Part shown: one piece after another, positions 41,194 through 48,904 of the stretch | Position numbering within the stretch: position 1 is the stretch's first letter | How the letters are laid out: the number at the start of each line of letters is the position of its first letter | Origin: Pseudomonas siliginis | Lineage (GTDB): Bacteria > Pseudomonadota > Gammaproteobacteria > Pseudomonadales > Pseudomonadaceae | DNA length: 64,000 bases | Assembly: GCF_019145195.1 (NCBI RefSeq) | Contig: NZ_JAHSTW010000010.1 | Location: forward strand, 124,001 to 188,000 | Reading direction: 5' to 3' | Translations under genes and position numbers: made by a program | Notes under the pieces: generated by a model | Seen by the model: only the letters and a program-made list of their open reading frames with translations | The model's database searches: none | Told to the model about the DNA's origin: nothing

Positions 41194-41649
41194 TCAGCCC
41201 TTGAGCGCTTCGATCAACTGCGCGAGCCACGGCTCGGCATCGGTTTCCGGCGTGACGCTTTCGCTGGCGTCGATGCGCAGCATTTCCTGAACCTCGTTTA
41301 CGCCCAGTTCGGTAAACAGTTCGCGCATCTGCTCGCCACCGCCGCAGAAGGTGTCGCCGTAGCTGGCGTCACCGAGGGCAATCACCGCGCCGGGCAGGCC
41401 CCGCAACGAAGCAGGCAACTGATCGCGCAGGGTCGAATACAACGGTTGAAGGTTGTCTGGCAGCTCGCCCATGCCAGTGGTCGAAGTGACGGCCAAAAGA
41501 GCCTCAGGAGCGAACGCCTGAATATCGGCCAGCGCGGCCCGCGAGTTGTAGAAGGTTTCAAAGCCGGCGGCTTTCAGCAGGTTCTGGGCGTGGCGGGCGA
41601 CTTCTTCGGCGGTGCCGTAGACTGAACCTGAGAGGATGGCGACTTTCAT
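41194..41649 (-). CDS. Flavodoxin (MioC-like)
   Basis: 151-residue FMN-binding electron carrier. The phosphate loop appears as SGSVYGTAEEVARHA near residues 7-21, and the isoalloxazine loops as STTGMGELPDNLQPLY and LGDASYGDTFCGGGEQM. The size and the SGS-x-YGTAEE opening resemble the short flavodoxins YqcA/MioC. ATG 41649 follows AGGA at eight bases. It is single and transcribed away from the LOV gene; redox partners are not encoded nearby. Confidence 0.88.
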   Translation of the reverse strand: MKVAILSGSVYGTAEEVARHAQNLLKAAGFETFYNSRAALADIQAFAPEALLAVTSTTGMGELPDNLQPLYSTLRDQLPASLRGLPGAVIALGDASYGDTFCGGGEQMRELFTELGVNEVQEMLRIDASESVTPETDAEPWLAQLIEALKG

Positions 41650-41803
41650 CAATCTGATCCTGGAACTGAAAAAAAAGAGCCGCGATAGTAACAGCCCATG
41701 CCGCGAAGTTGCGATTGGCTCTCAATGCAAGCGGATGGCCTATAGACAGTCCGCGGCTTTCTTCTAGAATGCCTGCCACTGACATAACGGAAGGGATTCT
41801 CGG

Positions 41804-42280
41804 ATGATCAACGCCAGCCTGCTGCAAATGGTGATCAATGCGTCGAATGACGGAATCGTGGTCGCTGAAAAGGAAGGCGAGCAGGACAACATCCTTATTT
41901 ACGTCAACCCTGCCTTCGAGCGCATGACCGGTTATAGCAGTGAGGAAATCCTCTACCAGGACTGTCGTTTTTTGCAGGCTGGAGACCGTGATCAACCAAG
42001 TCTGCAACTGATTCGCGAGACATTGCGTGAAGGCGGTTCCTGCCGGGAAATCCTGCGCAACTATCGCAAGGATGGCACGCCGTTCTGGAACGAATTGTCA
42101 TTGTCGACGATAAAAAATGCCGATGACGGGCAGACCTATTTCATCGGTGTGCAGAAAGATGTGACGGTTCAGGTCAAGGCGCAGCAGCGGGTTGCGCAGC
42201 TCGAAGCTCAAGTGGCGGCGCTGCAAAGCGAGCTGGCGGCACTCAAAGCGACGAACGGCGCAAACAAAACCGCGAACTGA
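41804..42280 (+). CDS. Short LOV blue-light photoreceptor
   Basis: 158 residues: one LOV/PAS domain plus a C-terminal coiled coil (QQRVAQLEAQVAALQSELAA), and no output domain. The flavin motif YQDCRFLQ contains the photoactive Cys54, which forms the FMN adduct in blue light. Asn and Gln contacts are in NYRKDGTPFWNEL and YFIGVQKDV. The protein is close to P. putida PpSB1-LOV along its length. Arg55, Arg62 and Arg71 match its phosphate-binding arginines, but the fourth position is Leu67. It probably acts as a homodimer that passes light state to a partner, with the MerR regulator at 42944-43921 the best candidate. Confidence 0.92.
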   Translation: MINASLLQMVINASNDGIVVAEKEGEQDNILIYVNPAFERMTGYSSEEILYQDCRFLQAGDRDQPSLQLIRETLREGGSCREILRNYRKDGTPFWNELSLSTIKNADDGQTYFIGVQKDVTVQVKAQQRVAQLEAQVAALQSELAALKATNGANKTAN

Positions 42281-42334
42281 CGGTCATTAACTACAATCAC
42301 CAATGACTTTGTAACTATTCACTTCGAGTTAGCC

Positions 42335-42940
42335 ATGCAGCGCGACGCCCTCCTCACCCAGGACGAGCTGGATTTCATCCAGACAATGCAGCACAACCCG
42401 CAACTGAACGTGCGGGATGCGACGTCGAGTCTGCTGGTTAATGGTGGTTCGCAGATCCGTGACCTGCTGACACGTCTGGCTGCTCACGAGCAAGTGACGA
42501 TCCAGGCCAACTTCGAAAATCAGCAGATGACCTTCCCACTGCATCTGGTGGAAGACGAATTCCACGCACTGCATCTGCGTCTCGGGGTGCCGAGCATCTA
42601 CGAAGACGGGCCGATGGTGCGCCCATGGCGTCTGGTACTCGAGGAGCCGGTGGCGCTGGAAAATGCCAAGGGCCAGCCCGGCACGCTGTGGGTGCACGAG
42701 GTGTCGCACAAAGGTGTGTTGCTGGAAGTGCGCAACAAGACCAAACCACCGAAACATTTCGCCCTGTGGTTCAGCCCTTCCGGTTATGAGCGCATCTCGT
42801 TGCGCGGCCATTTCGAGCGTGAAACCGAGCAAGGTTTCTTCGCTTACGAACTGAGCCAGACCGATGCCGACGAAACCGAGCGCCTGCGCCAGTTCATCCT
42901 GCAACAGCATCGCCTGACCCACCCCGCCCTGCACGCCTGA
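42335..42940 (+). CDS. Conserved protein of unknown function, YcgR/PilZ-like layout
   Basis: 201 residues, soluble. The N-terminal half is helical then beta (IRDLLTRLAAHEQVTIQANF, ENQQMTFPLHLVEDEFHALH), recalling the YcgR N-terminal module. The second half (RPWRLVLEEPVALENAKGQP, LWVHEVSHKGVLLEV) has the spacing of a PilZ barrel. The c-di-GMP motif RxxxR...DxSxxG is not intact, since HEVSHKG replaces D-x-S-x-x-G, so nucleotide binding is uncertain. It lies between the LOV and MerR genes, 54 bp after the former and convergent with the latter. I do not recognise a tested relative. Confidence 0.65.
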   Translation: MQRDALLTQDELDFIQTMQHNPQLNVRDATSSLLVNGGSQIRDLLTRLAAHEQVTIQANFENQQMTFPLHLVEDEFHALHLRLGVPSIYEDGPMVRPWRLVLEEPVALENAKGQPGTLWVHEVSHKGVLLEVRNKTKPPKHFALWFSPSGYERISLRGHFERETEQGFFAYELSQTDADETERLRQFILQQHRLTHPALHA

Positions 42941-42943
42941 GTT

Positions 42944-43921
42944 TCAGGTATCCAGTTTGCCCGCCATGAATTGCTTCATGCGTTGACGCATTGTTGCGCC
43001 CTCATTCCCCAGGCATGCCACCGATGAACCGGCCAGGCTGTCTTCGGCCAGTTCCGAGGCATCGCCGGCCAACATCAATTGGCAATCGAGGCTCAGTGCC
43101 AGACGATTCAGGCGCCGGGGCAACTCTGGACCGGGGGCATGATTGGAAAACAACACAAGTGCGTCAGGCTTGACCTTTTCGCAGACCAGCGTCAATTCAT
43201 CGAACGGCTGGCCCGTGGTCAGCACCCGCACGCCAGAGTCGTTGCCGCTGAGAAACAACGCCGCGACCAGCAACTCAAGCTCTCTGCACTGCCCCGCGAG
43301 CGCGCTGACAATCACCCGGCGCGGTTGCGCACCACGCAACATGACAATGCGCTGCAGTACACGCACCCTGAGAAACCCGTCGAGAAACAACCATTCGCTG
43401 GTTTGCCCGAAAGCGTCCTGGCGCTGCAGCAGTTGACGCCACAACGGCATCAGAATGGCTTCGAACACCACCGGCAGCGCGTACGACGAGAAAATCTGCC
43501 CGTAGACGCGATCCAGCTGCTGATCGTCGAACGCACTGACCGCCTGCTGAACCTGCTCCTGCCATTGCTTGTAATCGGCCTGCACATGATCATCGGGGAT
43601 AAAGTTTGCCAGCACCTTCAACGGCTCTGTTTTCGCCAGGATCTTGCCGACTTTGCTCACGGCCACGCCGCGATCGATCCAGTCGACAATGCTGCGCACG
43701 CGCTCGATATCGTTCATGGAATACAAACGATGCCCGCTTTCGGTGCGCGTCGGCTGGATGAGTCCGTAACGGCGCTCCCAGGCTCGCAGAGTCACCGGGT
43801 TGACGCCGGTCAGGCGCGCCACTTCGCGGATAGGGAAAAGCTCTTCGCGCTCGAGCGTGCCGAGTACTGTTGAAGCCGGGCGAGTGTCCGTGTTTACAGG
43901 CATCTGGCGGTCAACTTCCAT
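42944..43921 (-). CDS. MerR-family regulator resembling class II LitR/CarH (no B12 ligands seen)
   Basis: 325 residues. The MerR helix-turn-helix (FPIREVARLTGVNPVTLRAW, ERRYGLIQPTRTESGHRLYS) is followed by a helical bundle (about residues 120-200) and a Rossmann-like domain (VIVSALAGQCRELELLVAAL onward) laid out as in B12-dependent LitR/CarH light repressors. The cobalamin signatures W-x(9)-EH and D-x-H-x-x-G are missing: the bundle reads SSEWLFLDGFLRVRVLQRIV. This fits class II LitR proteins of pseudomonads, which work with a LOV photoreceptor instead of B12. A LOV gene lies about 700 bp away. The start could also be the ATG at 43903. Confidence 0.82.
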   Translation of the reverse strand: MEVDRQMPVNTDTRPASTVLGTLEREELFPIREVARLTGVNPVTLRAWERRYGLIQPTRTESGHRLYSMNDIERVRSIVDWIDRGVAVSKVGKILAKTEPLKVLANFIPDDHVQADYKQWQEQVQQAVSAFDDQQLDRVYGQIFSSYALPVVFEAILMPLWRQLLQRQDAFGQTSEWLFLDGFLRVRVLQRIVMLRGAQPRRVIVSALAGQCRELELLVAALFLSGNDSGVRVLTTGQPFDELTLVCEKVKPDALVLFSNHAPGPELPRRLNRLALSLDCQLMLAGDASELAEDSLAGSSVACLGNEGATMRQRMKQFMAGKLDT

Positions 43922-44114
43922 GTCGGTTCATTGGATCCCATTTTAAACATGATGGACTGGAAACCTTCAAGTAGTGATCTACGACGAATGTGGCTGGTTT
44001 AATCGACAAAATCAGGAATAATCCTTGCTTGCTGCAAAGCGCAGGTCTCTACCCCGGCCTGCGTCAGGCGAAGTTCTTACCCGGAACGACGCACTCGAAA
44101 TACGGAGATACAAA

Positions 44115-44684
44115 ATGTCTACTTCCCCCGTTACGTTGATGGTAGCGCGTCGCGTCGCTGATGGCCGTTATCACGATCTTATCGCCTGGTTGCGCGAAGG
44201 CGAGCAACTGGCCACCGACTTCCCCGGCTACCTCGGCTCCGGCGTCCTCGCGCCACCGCCCGGTGACAACGAATTCCAGATTATCTTTCGCTTTGTCGAT
44301 GAGCAGACCCTGCATGCGTGGGAATACTCGGCGTCGCGTACCGCCTGGCTGAACCGCGGCAGCGATCTTTTCGAACATCCCAAAGAGCATCGGGTCAGCG
44401 GCATTGAAGGCTGGTTTGGTGCTGCCGGCCAACGCCCGCCGCGCTGGAAACAGGCCGTGGCGATCTGGCTGGCGTTTTTTCCGGTGTCGCTGATATTCAA
44501 TTTTGCCCTCGGCCCGCTGCTCGCTGAGCTGAGCCTGTTGCCGCGCATCTTGATCGGCACGGCGTGCCTGACGCCGCTGATGGTGTACTTTTTCATCCCG
44601 TTGTCGACGCGTCTGCTGGCGAACTGGTTGAATGGCACGCCGACGCGGCCATTGGCTGGCGCTCCGTCGGCGCACAATCGCTGA
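44115..44684 (+). CDS. Antibiotic-biosynthesis-monooxygenase-domain membrane protein
   Basis: 189 residues. The N-terminal 100 residues form a ferredoxin-like ABM domain (SPVTLMVARRVADGRYHDLI, IAWLREGEQL, NEFQIIFRFVDEQTLHAWEY). The C-terminal part has two membrane segments (AVAIWLAFFPVSLIFNFALG, LIGTACLTPLMVYFFIPLST) and the signature WKQAVAIWLAFFPVSL shared with a family of such fusion proteins. I chose ATG 44115 after CGGAGATACAAA. It faces the MerR gene across about 190 bp and precedes folM by 58 bp, so it may belong to the same light-related set. Its chemistry is unknown. Confidence 0.8.
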   Translation: MSTSPVTLMVARRVADGRYHDLIAWLREGEQLATDFPGYLGSGVLAPPPGDNEFQIIFRFVDEQTLHAWEYSASRTAWLNRGSDLFEHPKEHRVSGIEGWFGAAGQRPPRWKQAVAIWLAFFPVSLIFNFALGPLLAELSLLPRILIGTACLTPLMVYFFIPLSTRLLANWLNGTPTRPLAGAPSAHNR

Positions 44685-44742
44685 TCTGCAGCGGGCGGCG
44701 AGCCTGTTATAGTTTTCGCTTCAACCGCGATGCGAGCCGCCC

Positions 44743-45453
44743 ATGCCAGATTCCGCAGCCCCGATCCTCATCACCGGCGCCGGCCAGCGTGTCGGTTTGC
44801 ACTGCGCGCATCGCTTGATCGAGGATGGCCACCCGCTGATTTTCACTTACCGCACCGAGCGACCGGGCGTACAGGCCCTTCGCGATCTTGGCGCGACAGC
44901 GCTGTTCGCGGACTTTTCCAGTGAGGCAGGAATACTGGCCTTCATTGATTCACTGAAAGCGCACACCGACAGTTTGCGCGCGATCGTGCACAACGCCTCC
45001 GAATGGCTGGCGGAAACCCAGGGCAGCGAAGCACAAGCCTTCAATCGCATGTTCAACATTCAAATGCTCGCGCCTTACCTGATCAACCTGCACTGCGCCG
45101 GTTTGCTGCAACGCTCTACCCCAGCCGACATCATCCACATCAGCGACGACGTCACCCGCAAGGGCAGCAGCAAGCACATCGGTTATTGCGCCAGCAAGGC
45201 CGGGCTCGACAGTCTGACCCTGTCGTTTGCCGCGCGCTTTGCGCCCGCCATCAAGGTCAACGGCATCGCCCCGGCGCTGTTATTGTTCAACCCCGACGAT
45301 GACGCGGCGTACCGCGCCGAGGCACTGGCCAAGTCCGCCTTGGGTATTGAGCCGGGCAGCGAGGTGATCTACCAGAGCCTGCGCTATCTGCTCGACAATC
45401 CCTATGTCACTGGCACGACCCTGACCGTCAACGGCGGCCGGCACGTCAAATAG
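44743..45453 (+). CDS. folM: Dihydromonapterin reductase FolM
   Basis: 236-residue short-chain dehydrogenase that reduces dihydromonapterin to tetrahydromonapterin, the pterin cofactor of phenylalanine hydroxylase in pseudomonads. The cofactor loop is ITGAGQRVGLHCAHRLIEDG, followed by TYRTERPGVQALRDLGATAL, where the arginines suit NADPH. NNASEW is modified to HNASEWLAET, and the catalytic Tyr/Lys lie in HIGYCASKAGLDSL. FolX, which makes the substrate, is encoded 72 bp downstream. No GTP cyclohydrolase gene is here. Confidence 0.92.
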   Translation: MPDSAAPILITGAGQRVGLHCAHRLIEDGHPLIFTYRTERPGVQALRDLGATALFADFSSEAGILAFIDSLKAHTDSLRAIVHNASEWLAETQGSEAQAFNRMFNIQMLAPYLINLHCAGLLQRSTPADIIHISDDVTRKGSSKHIGYCASKAGLDSLTLSFAARFAPAIKVNGIAPALLLFNPDDDAAYRAEALAKSALGIEPGSEVIYQSLRYLLDNPYVTGTTLTVNGGRHVK

Positions 45454-45525
45454 GCCGTCCCGCTTCGGCCGCGAGTCGAGTAAGATCCACCAGAACGCCT
45501 GCAATAGACTGGACGGAGCAAATCA

Positions 45526-45897
45526 ATGCCACAACTTCAACCGGGAATGGCGCGCATCCGGGTCAAGGATCTGCGCCTGCGCACCTTTATCGGCATCAAC
45601 GAGGACGAAATCCTCAACAAGCAGGATGTGCTGATCAACCTGACCATTCTGTACGCGGCTCAGGAAGCGGTGCGTGACAACGACATCGACCACGCACTGA
45701 ATTACCGCACCATCACCAAAGCGATCATCGCCCACGTCGAAGGCAACCGCTTCGCCCTGCTCGAACGCCTGACGCAAGAATTGCTCGATCTGGTGATGAC
45801 CAATGCATCGGTGCTGTATGCCGAAGTCGAAGTCGACAAACCGCACGCGCTGCGTTTCGCCGAGTCGGTATCAATTACGCTCGCAGCGAGCCGCTAG
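45526..45897 (+). CDS. folX: Dihydroneopterin triphosphate 2'-epimerase FolX
   Basis: 123-residue enzyme of the FolB/FolX tunnel fold. It epimerises dihydroneopterin triphosphate to the monapterin form, feeding FolM. The opening ARIRVKDLRLRTFIGINEDE with LNKQDVLINLTILYAAQEAV matches E. coli FolX and differs from FolB. The active-site Glu region is EVEVDKPHALRFAESVSITL. It is placed directly after folM; the pair is conserved. Confidence 0.93.
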   Translation: MPQLQPGMARIRVKDLRLRTFIGINEDEILNKQDVLINLTILYAAQEAVRDNDIDHALNYRTITKAIIAHVEGNRFALLERLTQELLDLVMTNASVLYAEVEVDKPHALRFAESVSITLAASR

Positions 45898-45976
45898 CTT
45901 CAAGCCTCAAGCCGCAAGCTGTAAACTTTGCTCACAGACACCCATCTTGCAGCTTGAAGCTTGCCGCTTGAAGCTG
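45896..45976. repeat. AGCTTCAAGC/GCAAGCTG-type dispersed repeat
   Basis: CTTCAAGCCTCAAGCCGCAA and, inverted, TTGCAGCTTGAAGCTTGCCG and CTTGAAGCT flank a short spacer. Related sequence occurs near 56095-56115. This repeat family is common between Pseudomonas genes; it can form hairpins here after folX. Confidence 0.65.
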
Positions 45977-45993
45977 TCTCGAAGAGACCCCCC

Positions 45994-46287
45994 ATGACTG
46001 ATCAACAACGCCTGGAACTCGAAGCCGCCGCCTTTCGCCGACTGGTCGCCCACCTCGACAGCCGCAAGGACGTGCAGAACATCGACCTGATGAACCTTGC
46101 CGGGTTCTGCCGCAACTGCCTGTCGAAATGGTACAAGGCCGAAGCCGACCAACGTCAGATCGAGGTCAGCCTCGATGACGCCCGCGAAGTGGTGTACGGC
46201 ATGCCCTACGCCGAGTGGAAAGCCCAATACCAGCAAGAAGCCAGCGCCGAGCAGCAAGCAGCGTTTGCCAAAGGAAAACCCCAATGA
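45994..46287 (+). CDS. DUF1244-family protein
   Basis: 97 residues, helical. The segment VQNIDLMNLAGFCRNCLSKW, then YKAEADQRQIEVSLDDAREV, is the DUF1244 signature, with the conserved GFCRNCLSKWY containing two cysteines. ATG 45994 is chosen as the first start after the repeat. It overlaps the next gene by four bases (ATGA), so the pair is translationally coupled. The function is unknown. Confidence 0.85.
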   Translation: MTDQQRLELEAAAFRRLVAHLDSRKDVQNIDLMNLAGFCRNCLSKWYKAEADQRQIEVSLDDAREVVYGMPYAEWKAQYQQEASAEQQAAFAKGKPQ

Positions 46288-46622
46288 CTGATTTGAACAC
46301 CCTGCGCGCCAGCTTCAAGAGTGGCGAGCATGCTTTCGCCGACACCCTGGCGTTCATCGCCGCCGGTTACGACTACCAGCCGCAAGCATTCAACAACGGC
46401 GGCGTGGAAAACGCTGCCGGGCAGAACGAAGGCTCGTGCAAGACCCTGGGCCTGGCATTGCTTGAGGGTCTGAGTGATGAAGAAGCGCTGCTGGCTTTCG
46501 GCGAGCATTACCGTTCGGTGCTGGCGACGCCTGAGGGCAGCGATCACGGCAATATCCGCGCGTTGATCAAGCACGGCCTGGCCGGGGTGAAATTCAGCGC
46601 CCAACCCCTGAACCGCCGCTGA
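46284..46622 (+). CDS. HopJ-family protein
   Basis: 112 residues matching the HopJ (HopPmaJ-like) family: LNTLRASFKSGEHAFADTLA, then FIAAGYDYQPQAFNNGGVEN and NEGSCKTLGLALLEGLSDEE. Despite the family name, related genes occur in many bacteria without type III secretion, and no hrp box or secretion signal is visible. Coupling to the DUF1244 gene by an ATGA overlap suggests a housekeeping role. The function is unknown. Confidence 0.85.
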   Translation: MTDLNTLRASFKSGEHAFADTLAFIAAGYDYQPQAFNNGGVENAAGQNEGSCKTLGLALLEGLSDEEALLAFGEHYRSVLATPEGSDHGNIRALIKHGLAGVKFSAQPLNRR

Positions 46623-46644
46623 TCCCAACAGCCACACATGCCCC

Positions 46645-46735
46645 CTGTGGGAGCGAGCCTGCTCGCGAAGACGGACTGACATTCAACGTTGTTGTCGACT
46701 GATACACCGCTTTCGCGAGCAGGCTCGCTCCCACA
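46645..46735. repeat. REP pair
   Basis: Inverted REP arms between the convergent HopJ-family and trxB genes. Confidence 0.85.
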
Positions 46736-46766
46736 CTGGATGCGTGGCGACTGCGAATCTCGGGCA

Positions 46767-46799
46767 CAAAAAAACCGGCCAATCTGGCCGGTTTTTTTT
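46767..46799. terminator. Bidirectional terminator beside trxB
   Basis: AACCGGCCA and TGGCCGGTT pair around ATC, with an A-run before and a long T-run after. It serves both trxB and the plus-strand HopJ transcript. Confidence 0.92.
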
Positions 46800-46812
46800 A
46801 TGCCCTGCGGTC

Positions 46813-47775
46813 TTAGAACGTGGCGTTCTGCAAGCCGTCCAGGTAGCGCTCGGTGTCCAGTGCCGCCATGCAACCGGCGCCAGCCGAGGTGATGGCCTGA
46901 CGGTAAACGTGGTCAGCCACGTCACCGGCAGCGAAGATGCCTTCGACGCTGGTGGCCGTCGCATTGCCTTCACGGCCGCCCTGCACAACCAGGTAGCCGT
47001 CTTTCAGGGTCAACTGGCCTTCGAACAGCGAAGTGTTCGGGGTGTGGCCGATGGCGATGAACACGCCATCGACTTTGATTTCGTCGAAGCTGCCATCGTT
47101 ATTGCGCAGACGCGCACCGGTGACGCCCATGTTGTCGCCGAGGACTTCGTCCAGGTTGGCGTTCAACTTGAGGATGATCTTGCCTTCAGCCACACGGGCG
47201 TTGAGCTTGTCGATCAGGATCTTCTCGGCGCGGAAGGTTTCGCGACGGTGGATCAGAGTCACGGTGCTGGCGATGTTGGCCAGGTACAGCGCTTCTTCGA
47301 CAGCGGTGTTGCCACCGCCAACCACGGCGACCGGCTTGTTGCGATAGAAGAAACCGTCGCAGGTCGCGCAGGCCGAGACGCCTTTGCCCATGAACGCTTC
47401 TTCCGACGGCAGACCCAGGTAGCGGGCGCTGGCACCGGTGGCGATGATCAGAGCATCACAGGTGTAAACCGCGCTGTCGCCGGTCAGAGTGTACGGCTTG
47501 GCAGCGAAGTCCACGGCGTTGATGTGATCGAAAACGATCTCGGTCTCGAAACGCTCGGCGTGCTCGCGCATGCGCTCCATCAGCACCGGGCCGGTCAGAC
47601 CATGAACATCACCCGGCCAGTTGTCGACTTCGGTGGTGGTGGTCAGTTGACCGCCGGCCTGCATGCCGGTGATCAGCAGTGGCTTGAGGTTGGCGCGGGC
47701 CGCGTAGACCGCAGCGCTGTAGCCGGCGGGGCCGGAACCGAGAATGATCACTCGCGAATGACGGACTTCAGACAT
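46813..47775 (-). CDS. trxB: Thioredoxin reductase
   Basis: 320-residue NADPH:thioredoxin oxidoreductase. The FAD motif is ILGSGPAGYSAAVYAARANL, the redox-active pair lies in GVSACATCDGFFYRNKPVAV (CATC), and the NADPH motif is VVGGGNTAVEEALYLANIAS. The C-terminal FAD segment GIFAAGDVADHVYRQAITSA is complete. ATG 47775 (MSEVRHSRVI) is preceded by AGGAGCAG; the frame extends upstream without a better start. It is divergent from cysZ across 312 bp. Confidence 0.96.
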   Translation of the reverse strand: MSEVRHSRVIILGSGPAGYSAAVYAARANLKPLLITGMQAGGQLTTTTEVDNWPGDVHGLTGPVLMERMREHAERFETEIVFDHINAVDFAAKPYTLTGDSAVYTCDALIIATGASARYLGLPSEEAFMGKGVSACATCDGFFYRNKPVAVVGGGNTAVEEALYLANIASTVTLIHRRETFRAEKILIDKLNARVAEGKIILKLNANLDEVLGDNMGVTGARLRNNDGSFDEIKVDGVFIAIGHTPNTSLFEGQLTLKDGYLVVQGGREGNATATSVEGIFAAGDVADHVYRQAITSAGAGCMAALDTERYLDGLQNATF

Positions 47776-48087
47776 GAATCTGCTCCTGTTGGCCGGCCAT
47801 GAAAAATCTGGCGCGGACGCCGGACGGCCGGCGGAATAAAAAAGGACCGTGGACACCTTGGGGAAGGCTTGAACTCGACAGTCCTGTAAAAAGTTGGGTG
47901 CAGCGTATCGAGGGGGGCAAGATTAAGGAAATACGGTTTAACAATCCAGCTCATAGGTGGTCTCTATGCCGAGACGCTGACGAGATAGACCTCTTTGTTA
48001 CAGTGAATGTCGATTGCTCTGCCGCGCTTTCGCCGCTGGGGCAAAGCCGGTAACGTCGGCGCGTTTTCCCTTGCTTCGGAGCACCTT
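47776..48087. other. 312-bp gap between trxB and cysZ
   Basis: This holds the two divergent promoter regions. I see no small gene, repeat or clear operator apart from a short GC-rich hairpin near 47818-47832 (GCCGGACGGCCGGC). Confidence 0.5.
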
Positions 48088-48840
48088 ATGCCCGCCCCTG
48101 TTCTGTCCGGCCCGCAATACCTGCGCGAAGGCCTCAAACTGGTACTGAGCCCTGGCCTGCGCCTGTTCGTCCTATTGCCGCTGGCGATCAACCTGGTGCT
48201 GTTCGTCGGATTGATCTATCTGGCCGGCCACCAGTTCAGCCTGTGGGTCGACACGCTGATGCCGTCGTTGCCTGAATGGCTGAGTTTCCTCAGCTATATC
48301 CTCTGGCCATTGTTCGTGGTCCTCGTGGCCTTGATGGTGTTTTTCACCTTCACCATGCTCGCCAACATCATTGCCGCACCGTTCAACGGCTTCCTCGCGG
48401 AGAAAGTCGAAGTGGTGGTGCGCGGTACCGATGATTTCCCGGCGTTCAGTTGGGGCGAACTGATCGCGATGATCCCGCGCACCCTCTCCCGGGAAATGCG
48501 CAAGCTCGGCTACTTCCTGCCGCGCGCCATCGGCCTGTTCATCCTGTCGTTCATCCCGGTGGTGAATATCGTCGCCGCGCCGTTATGGCTGCTGTTCGGC
48601 GTGTGGATGATGGCCATCCAGTACATCGACTACCCGGCGGACAACCACAAACTGGGCTGGAACGAGATGCTCGCCTGGCTGCGGCAGAAGCGCTGGCAGA
48701 GCATGAGTTTTGGCGGGATCGTCTATCTGGTGTTGCTGATTCCGGTGGTCAACATCCTGATGATGCCGGCGGCGGTAGCCGGGGCGACGTTGTTCTGGGT
48801 GCGTGAACGTGGTGCCGAAAATCTGGTGATCCAGCACTGA
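48088..48840 (+). CDS. cysZ: Sulfate transporter CysZ
   Basis: 250-residue inner-membrane protein that imports sulfate for cysteine synthesis. The opening PVLSGPQYLREGLKLVLSPG, the hydrophobic segments near residues 27-50 and 70-100, and the motif ANIIAAPFNGFLAEKVE are typical of CysZ. The C-terminal part (GIVYLVLLIPVVNILMMPAA) is complete. ATG 48088 follows GGAG at proper spacing. The sulfate-activation genes cysD/cysNC lie at 56128-58953 in the same window, though not in the same operon. Confidence 0.9.
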   Translation: MPAPVLSGPQYLREGLKLVLSPGLRLFVLLPLAINLVLFVGLIYLAGHQFSLWVDTLMPSLPEWLSFLSYILWPLFVVLVALMVFFTFTMLANIIAAPFNGFLAEKVEVVVRGTDDFPAFSWGELIAMIPRTLSREMRKLGYFLPRAIGLFILSFIPVVNIVAAPLWLLFGVWMMAIQYIDYPADNHKLGWNEMLAWLRQKRWQSMSFGGIVYLVLLIPVVNILMMPAAVAGATLFWVRERGAENLVIQH

Positions 48841-48904
48841 CCGCGTCACAAATCCATCATCCAAATGTCACAACGTCGACATGGCCTCAGCCGACACTGA
48901 GGTC

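Noticed and set aside
46284..46622. HopJ-family gene as a type III effector
   Set aside because: The family name comes from a plant pathogen, but the gene is coupled to a DUF1244 housekeeping-type gene, has no hrp box, and no secretion genes are near.
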